DNA of 64,000 nt from Argyresthia goedartella (Eukaryota; Arthropoda; Insecta; Lepidoptera; Argyresthiidae): assembly GCA_949825045.1 (NCBI GenBank), contig OX463815.1, forward strand, positions 28,821,356 to 28,885,355. Reading direction: 5' to 3'. The notes beneath the pieces are model-generated. The model did no database searches. It saw only the letters and a program-made list of their open reading frames with translations, and had not been told where the DNA came from. The first letter of the stretch is position 1. The number at the start of each line of letters is the position of its first letter. The translations under genes and the position numbers were made by a program. Shown here one piece after another: positions 11,386-20,300 of the stretch.

Positions 11386-13958
11386 ACAATTCACAATTCT
11401 TTATTGCACAGAACATTACACCAATACAATTATACACGAAATTAAAAGGCAAAGGCGAGCTTATCTCTCAACAGAGATTTCTTCCAGCAAACCTATCTGG
11501 ATAGGATACATATAAAATGAAAAGGGTAGTCTAGTGCAATTAAATACTTACCAAATACCAATAAAATATGATACTTACTATAAAAATACATATAATCAAA
11601 GAAATAGTAGATAAAATAAGAATAAACAAATAATAATAATAAATAGATAAATACAATTACATACTTATATATACAATACCTATGATGAAAGAGAAAGTAA
11701 GTGCTCTTTCAAGCGATTCTTAAAGGAGAAAAGAGTGGGACTGTCCCTTATAGTGCAGGGAAGTGCGTTCCACAGCCGAATGGCCCTCAGCCTGAACGAG
11801 TGCTCGTAGGCGACGGTGTTATGCTGCGGAATACATAGAAGAGACACCGTGTGAGATCTCCGCTCCTTGCCTCTGGAGAAAAGGAACTCAAAACGTTCAC
11901 GAAGGTAGGAAGGATATCTGGGGTTTCTCAAGATGTTAAAAAGTAAAGTCAATATGTGGAAATCACGGCGAAGACGAATCGGGAGCCAACCCAGTTCCTT
12001 GCGATACTGCGAGACGTGGTCATACTTGCGCAGCCCGAAGATGAACCGAATCCCGAGGTTCTGAAGTCGTTCGAGTTTATTCAGTTGTTCTTCGTTCGCA
12101 CTCACCCAGCAAGCATCGGCATAATCAATTAAAGGAAGTAGAAGGGACTGGGCTAGAGTGACTTTAGTATGCTGTGGAAGGAAGTATTGTAATTTCCGAA
12201 GAGAGTGAAACGATGCAAAGACTCGTCTGCTGACCTCGGAGACATGGGGCGACCAAGACAGCATGTTATCGAATACAATTCCGAGATTTTTAGCTTTATC
12301 GCTGTATTTGATTACGGTTCCATCAAATATTAGAGGAGCGATTGGAAGTTGTAACAGGTTAAGAGAGTATCGGGTTCCCAAGATCAAGGCCTGCGACTTT
12401 CTCGGGTTGACCAGAAGCCCATATGAGAGGGCCCACTTCCTGATATTCTCGAGGTCAGCATTCAGAGCCTCCACAGCCGGAGTCACATCACGCGGAGAGA
12501 AATGCCGGTATATTTGGAGGTCATCTGCATAAAGATGATATGAAGAAGTAAGTACATCAGAGATTGAGTTGATAAAAACCGAGAACAGAAGGGGTGAAAG
12601 GATGCCACCCTGAGGAACCCCAGTGAATAGATCGCACCAATCGGTGGATGTTTCCTCAGAATTGATGCGTTGTTGTCGATCTCTGAGATAGGAGTCAAAC
12701 CAGCGGGCGGCATGAGAGGAGACATTAAGTGAACGGAGGATCGCAACCAGGATATCAAAATCCACGCAGTTGAAAGCGCTGCTGAAGTCAAGCAGTGCCA
12801 GCACAGACATCCTCTTCTGATCCATCGCAAGTTGGATGTCATCTGTCACTTTGAGTAGAGCGGTGGTAGTGCTGTGACCCGGCCTAAAACCCGATTGGAA
12901 ATAATTAAGGAGATTCATGGAGGAAAGATAGGTGGATAGTTGAGTGTGTACAATGGATTCAAGGACTTTGGAAAGGATGGGCAGGATAGAAATAGGACGA
13001 TATTCTTTGTAGGAAGTTGGGTTGGATGTTTTAGGCAAAGGGATCACGAGAGCACGTTTCCACTGACTAGGGAAGTGACAGTCAGAGAGTGAAGCATTAA
13101 TTATGTGAGTGATAACCGGCAGCAATTCTCCAAGAACACTTGTCAACATTTGAGAGCAGATTTTGTCATCGCCGACGGCTTTTGATGAGATTGCTAGCAC
13201 TGCTTTCCTGACTGCAGCGATTCCAACATGACGCAGATTGAAAGAAGAGTGGCAGGAGACGGTCCTGGAAAGCAAGTTACGGAGTGTGGCATCCTTGACA
13301 GATGGATCCATCTGGACGGGAGGGACAGCAAAAAAATGATTGAGACCGTTAAGGTCGATGTTACCAACCGTCAGGTCCTGGGACTTACCAATACCAAGGG
13401 TCTTCAGAAATTTCCAAACTTGTGCAGGGGCGTAGTTTTCGATACATTCAAATATATGACGGCGTTTGGCATCTCGACACAGACGGGAGCAGCGATTACG
13501 AAGACTTTTGTATGCTAAGAGATTTTCTTCGGTCGGATCCTTTTTGTATTTAGTCTTGGCACGGTTTCTCTTAGCCATCAGACCCTTAATGGTATCAGTA
13601 AGCCATGGAGCGGGGAGATGTTTAACTTTAACCTTCTTGACAGGAGCATGTTTGTCAAACAAGCTCAGGACAATCGTGTTAAAGTTTTGGACCTTATCAT
13701 CAACGGACTCACTTCCCAGAACAAGGGACCAATCTATGGAAGAGGCGTCGGATTTAAGGGGAGTTGCCATCAATACCCTTGAAACTACGAAGTTCAAGAA
13801 ACTTAGCTCTACGTTTGGGGGGCCTAATTTTGTAGGATAGGTAAATTAAATCATGGTAGGAGAAGGGGGCACTGAGTTGACCATGTGCGGCAACCTTAGT
13901 GGGGTTAGATATTATCATCAAGTCTAGAAGAGAGGGGGTACAGTGAGGCTGAAAGTGT
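11386..13958 (-). mobile_element. LINE B: 5'-truncated jockey/CR1-like element inserted in LINE C ORF1
   Basis: Bounded by the 7-bp target duplication GGTGTTC at 11379-11385 and 13959-13965. Its 3' end shows the short repeat AATTGTGAATTGT characteristic of CR1-group termini. The 5' end begins inside the endonuclease domain. It interrupts LINE C immediately after codon 4 of ORF1 and therefore is the youngest of the three nested LINEs. Confidence 0.9.
11680..13958 (-). pseudogene. LINE B ORF2 (end of endonuclease plus reverse transcriptase)
   Basis: A C-terminal endonuclease fragment (PSLLDLMIISNPTKVAAHGQ, PFSYHDLIYLSYKIRPP) runs to about 13760 and shifts frame into a 680-codon stretch: APWLTDTIKGLMAKRNRAK, LPKTSNPTSYKEYRPISILP, LLDFSSAFNCVDFDI, GVPQGGILSPLLFSVFINSI, HLYADDLQIYRHF. 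It ends FKNRLKEHLLSLSS. RT motifs are complete and the RT frame is unbroken; the element is disabled by truncation and the frameshift at the start. Confidence 0.9.
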
Positions 13959-14131
13959 GGTGTTCGACATCTTCTTGAAGGCACTAGCTCGACGATAATT
14001 ACGATGAAATATCGATTGTTGATTCGCTAAACAATAAATATGAAGCGTACTCGTCGCACTGTAATTCACTAGCTTAGGCACGTAGTGTCGCGGCGAGTGC
14101 GACCGGACAACTGTGTTTTAACTCTAGGTAG

Positions 14132-15147
14132 TACTTTCTGTGCCCTTCTAGCCTTGTAGCCTTGTACTACCTATGTGCTTCGTCTCGTAGGCGCATCATC
14201 AAACGCACGTTGTTCGTGAGCCATGGTTTAGGAGCATCCCTCACAACTATAGTCCGTATGGGCGCGTGTCGGTCAAATAGGTCTGTTAAAAGTCGAGTAA
14301 AAAGTTGTACCATATCGTCCACGTTGTCCAGTAGTAAAATACTATCCCAGTCTAATGAGTCTCGGTCTTTATCAAATTGATCGCGATCTATGTCAGTTAT
14401 GGGTCGATATGTCACATACCTAGGTTGAGGCTTTTTCTTTTTAACGTCGAGGTCGACGGTAAGGAACGCATGCCGGCCTAGGTCTGGTATGTGATGAACG
14501 TCGGTCCCACGAATCCGCGCGTCAGTACATATCAAGTCAATAGTCGTCTCACTGTGGTCTGTGAAATGGGTCGGTCGGTCCACAATTTGTGTCAATTTCA
14601 GTGATGTCAAAAACTCCGTCAACCGGGAAAAATTTGGGTCGCGATTGTTAGCCACGTTAATGTTAAAGTCACCTAACAGTAAGACACTATCGTAATCAGT
14701 CATAGAAGTCAACGAGTCTGTAATCGCATCAAAGAAAGTGACAGCGCCAACCCAGCGTGGCCGGTAAGCCGTGCCGATTAAAAGTTTTTTCCCCCGATGT
14801 TGACTCGCATAAACATCTGCACAACCGCAGCGGCGGGGGTATCCGCGGGCGCGGGGGGGGAGCGGGCAGAGCCGGGCCGCGACGCCGCGCTTCACATAGA
14901 AGCCGACGCCACCACCGCGCGCACGCGTCCCGCGCGGCCGCGGGGTGTGACGCAGACGATAACCAGGCACGACGGGTGCGCAGCCCTCTTGGCCCTCATG
15001 AAGCCAGGTCTCATTTATTGCCGCTAAGTCAGGAGACAGGTTGGACATAGTTACTATGAATTCGTCGTGACCAGTATTCAGTGAGCCAGCATTAAATAGA
15101 CTAACACGAAACGGCTTTGTGCTAGGCATAGCGGTGGTATAATACAT
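14132..15147 (-). pseudogene. LINE A ORF2, endonuclease half
   Basis: APE-type endonuclease domain: FNAGSLN, INETWL, IGTAYRP, LLLGDFNIN, TTIDLICTD. The usual SDH box reads GRH (PDLGRHAFL). An in-frame TAG follows MMRLRDEAHR, after which the frame continues YKATRLEGHRKYY up to the LINE C junction. Joined to 6974 it reads HRKYY|LVLSALYHEK without a frame change. Confidence 0.88.
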
Positions 15148-15497
15148 ATGTTAAAGGTGCATAAATAATGCAGTTAATGATAACTTTGAGGGCTGGCATA
15201 GTAATGAGTAGTTTTCGTACAACATAAATATTCGATTGCAGGCACACAACGCAAACCGGTCCAGCCGCGTAAACAACACTCGCTCTGATACCAACAAAAG
15301 CGATACACCACGACCTTTCTATAAAAATAAAGCTACTAACGATAGCACAAATAACTGAAAAGTATGAAAAACACTCAAAGGGGCAATTATATACTGGACA
15401 TGAAATAGGCAACGTAAACAGCGTATATACGAATAAAACAAGTTGATCACGATAGGTCGACTTAACTTGACATAACATAACATAAAACTCTTCAATA

Positions 15498-16406
15498 TCA
15501 GGCTTTTAGCGAACTAAAACTAACACCCGCAAAAATATTTTTTATGTCCAATTCTCTGCGGATGCGGTGATATGGCTGACCCTCGGCACGTCGGGCCAGG
15601 ACGCGCCCATCTCTAGTCCACACCCATCTCCATCCGTGAACTTGGGCCTGCTCCCGCGCCTTGGCGAAAAGTACCCGGTTCAGCTTAGTGAGTCGCTCAT
15701 TCACGTAAAACTTCTGCGGCTTACCGGGTAGTCCCAGGTCGGTGGTAGTAGCGGTTCGGCGAACGCGCGCCGCGCGCAGCAGCGCATCTCGCGTCCTGTG
15801 CCCCTCGCCAGCGACGGCGGGCGCGCCAACCCGTACCGCGCTCACCACGTCGCGTTCCTCCACCGTCACTCCCAGCTTAACCGCGATGAGCGACACCAGG
15901 TGCACCGGGTTCTCGCCGCTCACTTCCTCTACTTTGGTGAACTCGACGTCGTTCGCCAACATGTCCTGGTCCCTATCATTGAGCTCCAGCTGGAGGTTGG
16001 TGATGGCCTCCTCTAACATCTTCGTGCCCGAAGACACCACGGCATCGGCTACCCTCTTCTCGATGTCGTCGATCCGCCGCTCCACCGCAACAATGCGCTG
16101 GTCGCAGGCTCCGAGGGCGGAGCGGAATTCTTGTGTTTCGCGCCTGAATTCCCGCATTTCGTCGCGCGTGTCCTGCATTTCCGCCCTTAGCAACCGTACC
16201 TCCAGCAGTAGCGCTTGCAGTGGGTCGGCGTTATCGTCGTCACCGTGTCGCGGCTGCTTATGGCGTATGGTGATGCTGCCGCCATCCAGCTGCTGCTTCT
16301 TAATTTGCGCGAGGTCTGGCTCTGACGCCGACATTGGAGACTTTGGCAGCTGTAAAGGGGAAGCCGCTGTCGGCGTTAGTGGTGGAGAGCGCTGTACTCT
16401 GGACAT
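15498..16406 (-). CDS. LINE A ORF1 (coiled coil plus FP-like domain)
   Basis: About 302 aa from MSRVQRSPPLTPTAASP; this internal ATG was preferred to the upstream one at 16583 because the upstream 59 codons look like 5' UTR translation. A heptad-rich region (LLLEVRLLRAEMQDTRDEMR ... VERRIDDIEKRV) is followed by a region resembling the Pfam Baculo_FP-like domain found in many insect LINE ORF1 proteins (FYVNERLTKLNRVLFAKARE, WRWVWTRDGRVLARR). Presumed RNA-binding chaperone of the retrotransposon. No break seen in this ORF. Confidence 0.8.
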   Translation of the reverse strand: MSRVQRSPPLTPTAASPLQLPKSPMSASEPDLAQIKKQQLDGGSITIRHKQPRHGDDDNADPLQALLLEVRLLRAEMQDTRDEMREFRRETQEFRSALGACDQRIVAVERRIDDIEKRVADAVVSSGTKMLEEAITNLQLELNDRDQDMLANDVEFTKVEEVSGENPVHLVSLIAVKLGVTVEERDVVSAVRVGAPAVAGEGHRTRDALLRAARVRRTATTTDLGLPGKPQKFYVNERLTKLNRVLFAKAREQAQVHGWRWVWTRDGRVLARRAEGQPYHRIRRELDIKNIFAGVSFSSLKA

Positions 16407-16597
16407 TTTTGTGGCACAGACGAAGACAACAGTACGAGCAACACACCCAAGGAGGCAGACACGCGTATCACGTAGGCGATGACGTTGCCGCGGCGTAGCG
16501 CGCGTAGCACGCTTGCGTAGCACGCTTGCGTAGCACTCGTAGGCAGGCGCATGCGCCGATAGTGAGACGCAGATTCGGCGCACCGATGATCACCCTG

Positions 16598-16663
16598 ATT
16601 GGCCGAGCGGTAGCACACCCTCCTCGCACACGCGGTGCACAGGTTCGATCCTCAGCGAGGCCA
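16598..16663 (+). other. tRNA-like sequence at the 5' terminus of LINE A
   Basis: TTGGCCGAGCGGTAGC resembles a Pol III A box and GGTTCGATCCTC a B box, spaced as in a tRNA. The T-stem and acceptor stem do not pair properly, so it is not a working tRNA gene. It lies antisense to LINE A and inside its target duplication, so it is part of the inserted unit. Confidence 0.5.
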
Positions 16664-16668
16664 AAGTA

Positions 16669-16712
16669 TGTATAATAACAATTTTATTTTCAGGTAACAT
16701 TGCTATATTACC
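16669..16712. mobile_element. Right half of the second MITE copy
   Basis: TGTATAATAACAATTTTATT and TTCAGGTAA.ATTGCTATATTA correspond to the reverse complement of the interior of the 4095-4184 element, resuming where the left half stopped at 4488. The terminal repeat at the far end has decayed. Confidence 0.75.
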
Positions 16713-16799
16713 TCGGGCGAAGTACTTTGAATTCTTCGCAATTCAGAATAGCGCCCTCGCCGTAAAAATATTATTTTGCTCCCTTGTTATACAATCTAC

Positions 16800-16966
16800 T
16801 ATTTTACTAAGATTATAGAACCACCTCTATCAGCAGTCTTTCTATTGTAATAACTTTCAATTTTGTAATTATTTATGTTAAAAGACATCATATTTCCTTT
16901 AACCAGTATTCTGTGATACAAAAAACATCGGTATCAGAATTATTAAGAAATAATTCCAATACAAGT
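16800..16966 (-). pseudogene. LINE endonuclease fragment
   Basis: On the minus strand a frame reads LELFLNNSDTDVFCITEYWL then KGNMMSFNINNYKIESYYNR and KTADRGGSIIL, typical of the E-box region (xITExW) of APE-type LINE endonucleases. No longer element could be traced around it. Confidence 0.55.
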
Positions 16967-17138
16967 TCTTAGCCCCTGCATTTTTTGATGGGTAATATTT
17001 AAGTGGGGCTTACCCTTTGTCGGGGCTTTGGAAAGAGATACCGTCAGACTTGACATAAAGCAAAGTAAGACCGCGCCTCTAGCGATTCTGAGCAGAACCG
17101 ACACGCATATAGGTTTGCAGCAAAACTGATTTCCATAC

Positions 17139-17374
17139 CTCAATAACTTGTCCCGTATTGTCCCTCACTGACACCGTCGCCAGCACATTCTTAGCCGTAC
17201 TCTTCCCCCCGCGTTCAAACTCGGCCTTATCCAGCGTGAGGTAGAGATCGTTTCGCACGTCGCCCGGCATTATGACGTCAGGAAAGCCGCGTTTGGCCGT
17301 GATGGTCGCGCCTGACGTCACCGCTTCGGAGATGCTGGTAGTTGTTGTCAATAGTTTAAGGGCTACTACGATAC
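17139..17374 (-). CDS. spg: sponge exon 9 (entry into DHR-1/C2 domain)
   Basis: Reads [79 protein letters not shown]. The IMPG(D/E)(V/M)RNDLY and FE(R/K)GGKS motifs mark the beginning of the DHR-1 domain, which binds phosphoinositides in characterised DOCK proteins. The acceptor is TTCCCAG and the donor GTATGG; it ends in phase 0. I found no further sponge exon between here and position 1. Confidence 0.92.
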
Positions 17375-20300
17375 CTGGGAATGGAAAAGATCATATTACA
17401 TTGGGCATTAGAAGAGACCCAGGACATTTGTGTAAATATGCTTGTTCAGAACCAAATGGTACCTAGGCGAAATTTCGTCATTGATTGCCCTAGTAGTCAT
17501 ATAGTAGATTTGTACAACAAGGGCTTAAAACATGTCATTTCACCCGAGACGTTGATATCCACCCGAGCTGCAGGCAAGGGTAGCATAGTAAAGTCGAGGG
17601 TAAAATGGGGTTTATGGTTTATGACCGAGTTATACACCCTGCTTTTCACTTCGATTGCGAGAAAATGAAACTGTGATAATGTAAAAAATACCTTCTGAAA
17701 ATGTATTGCCTTGTTTGCCGCTTCTCCAGAGCTTGAAATTTTCATACGTTTTAAGATAAATTTGCTTGGATTTAGGTGGCAATGTCTATTCAAATCACCT
17801 TTGGCTTTGATTCCATTAGTGTGTTAGGCGTAAGCATTATTTCCTCTTCACTTGACGACATATTAATTAACTTTCGTAAAACAATAAGTTTCGCAAAGAA
17901 AATCAAAAACAAGTTTCTTTCCCGCCCCGCTGTATTTTTAATTTTTGTTTTTTTTTAATTTCTGCATGTCATTTTTAACTTAGGTCGTACGCGATACTGC
18001 CCGAGTCATGCTTGGATTTTTAATGTTTTTGTTAATTAAACTTGTTTTTATTAGTTTTTAGGGTTCCGTACCCGAAGGGTTCCAAACGGGACCCTATTAC
18101 TAAGACTTCGCTGTCCGTCCGTCCGTCCGTCCGTCCGTCCGTCTGTCACCAGGCTGTATCTCAAGAACCTAGCTAGCTAGAGAGTTGAAATTTTCACAGA
18201 TTATGTATTTCTGTTGCCGCTATAACAACAAATAATAAAAAACAGGATAAAATAAATATTTAAGGAGGCTCCCATACAACAATACCACATACAAACTTAT
18301 GGATGCACCTGGTTACGTACATGGAGTGTGAAAGTAACCGCACCAATAACTTTGTAAACAATATTTTGCTGTGTAAAATCCAAACTATTCACTCCACACC
18401 ATCGCTTCCATTGAACGGTGGTACGGAACCCTTCGTGCGCGATTTAGACTCGCACTTGACCGGTTTTTAGTTTCTTTTTTTTAATATGCAACATCGAATG
18501 CAAATAAATTAAAGTAAATTTATTAAAATAACAAATTTATTTAATGCAATCACCTTGTCTGAATGGCTCAATTATCTTAGTCTAGATTATTAATCTGTGG
18601 TCTAGATGACGACAACAATTTATGCAGTAGTGCCTAAAATGCGATTTTATGCAGCCTACATCCAGCATAAAGAAGGACTTTTCGAGCACGAGAAGTGAAA
18701 ACTAATATATAGAGCACTCGGACCGCACTTTTTAATCTGTCATTCTGATAATTGCCATTTTGACATTAGATGTCAACGTGATTCGTGAAGTTTTGGAGGT
18801 AAACTCGAATGGCCCGGTTGTCTTGAGTGTATTGCAGTTGAAATCGCTTAATATTGTAGCGATTAGCTCTCAAATTGCGAGAATTGTAGGTCACAAATCA
18901 AATCAAATCATTTATTGCAAAATAATGCACTTTTACAAGTCAAACACATAATTAAGTCTCATATACATGGAAAAAATAAAAAATAAATCATATATGATCA
19001 ACTAAACTACTGATAAACTACTGAGTACATAACTGATTTGAGTTTGAAAAAGGAAATTTCTCCTTCAAGTGGTGATTCATGGCTGAACCTGGCACAGGAA
19101 AAAGAAACTCTATGAACTCAACCAGTGCTTCGGAAATACGCCCGTCAGAGAAGATAGCACCAAGAAGCTCTACGGGGATGTCTTTTTTTTAAATTTTTGT
19201 CATTTTTTTTTTACTATATGTACGATATAAAAAAATATTTAATCTAATGTCAATATTATAACATCGTATCCATAAGTGCCAATAAAATATCTCAAAATAA
19301 CAATCTAACAAAATAAATAAATAAGAACAAAGACAAGCTGTAATGAACATAACTTATGAGAAACCAGACTGGACCAGTCCCCCCAAGCAGCACCCGTTCA
19401 CGAGTATGACTTGTGCACCAGCCATCACCCCCCTCGCCATATTTGAGGGAGGGGAGCTATCGGCTACACAGAGCCGCCGCAAGAAAAGACATTTTAGTGA
19501 GCATGACCATAAACTCTGGTTTCTTGGTAAAAGACTTGTATTCTACGTTAAAACTAATAAATTGTCATGAGGTAGCCCCGCGTATCCGCGAGTGTTTTCC
19601 TTACAATATTCAATAAGTCTGCTCGAAATTGTTTCGAGTATTACGTCCTCGTGCCGAGTGTTTCGCCGCGAGTAGGCTGGTTCAAATCACAAGTTTGTGT
19701 TCTACTGGTCAAAAGACATTTGCGTGACCTTGCCTGGGCCTCATCAAGAGAGGCTGCTGGGTGTATAGCATCCTCGTCGAGTTCTACATCTGTCTGAACG
19801 GTTGGGCAACACGAGCTGTTGCTGTGTCGGTGGAACAAGAGCAAGGTCATATATAAAAATAAATTTGAGGTTAACTTCCAGCGCGGTGAATCGCAGTCGA
19901 TTGATTCCCAGCAGGGTGGAGACCTTATTTCATGTTTCATTCTAGCTCACGGGCCCCTAGTCTGAGTCCAGCCCAGGTGGTAAGTCGATTAATGCTGAAG
20001 GGCCAAAACAGTGCGAAAAGGTGATTGCAAGCGGCCAATTTGATAGTCTGCTAAGACGGGATCGACGGGGCGCGGGCGCTATTTGCGCAAGTTTAACTTG
20101 ATGTCAGTTCCGATTGAGTACTCTAATGGACTTACTAGCCATGTCCAAAAACCGAGTTTCCAACCTCTAGTAGAGGAGAAGCATTGAGAATAATTAGAAG
20201 GTGACCTTAAAACATAAGATATTCATATCATAAATATTCACCATAATTTGGCTGTCCAGGAAGTATGTTGCATTTGTTTGTCTGTTTTCGTATCAGCATG

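Larger units (their letters stand above)
6981..14125 (-). mobile_element. LINE C: near full-length jockey/CR1-like element with PHD-finger ORF1, inserted in LINE A and split by LINE B
   Basis: Minus-oriented. Without LINE B it is about 4.6 kb: 5' UTR 14125-13971; ORF1 starting at the ATG at 13970, continuing after the LINE B insertion at 11378 and ending at 10513; ORF2 endonuclease (about 10460-8977) and reverse transcriptase (to 7484); AT-rich 3' UTR; and a (TTCTA)n tail at 7000-6981. AGGTAG flanks it at 6975-6980 and 14126-14131 and is the probable target duplication. Removing the insert restores the LINE A frame exactly. Confidence 0.87.
4489..16663 (-). mobile_element. LINE A: jockey/CR1-like non-LTR retrotransposon, split by LINE C
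   Basis: Minus-oriented element of about 5.0 kb once the 7.15-kb LINE C insertion is removed. Order: 5' UTR (16663-16407), ORF1 (16406-15498), ORF2 endonuclease (15147-14132), [LINE C insertion], ORF2 reverse transcriptase (6974-5102), 3' UTR (5101-4673) and a (TTTC)n tail (4672-4489 on the minus strand). The target duplication AAGTA is seen at 4484-4488 and 16664-16668, inside a MITE. ORF2 carries at least two in-frame stops (near 14166 and near 6912) as well as the insertion, so the copy is dead. Confidence 0.88.

Noticed and set aside
16598..16663. Functional tRNA gene
   Set aside because: A- and B-box-like motifs are present but the T-stem and acceptor stem do not pair and it belongs to the inserted LINE unit.
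4484..16668. Exciting non-transposon system (phage, CRISPR, toxin-antitoxin or biosynthetic cluster)
   Set aside because: The window is an insect nuclear locus; every large ORF is explained by split host genes or retrotransposons.
17381..17793. Extra sponge exon or separate gene upstream of exon 9
   Set aside because: Open frames on both strands, but none continues the DOCK alignment, and exons 8 and 9 join in frame without it.
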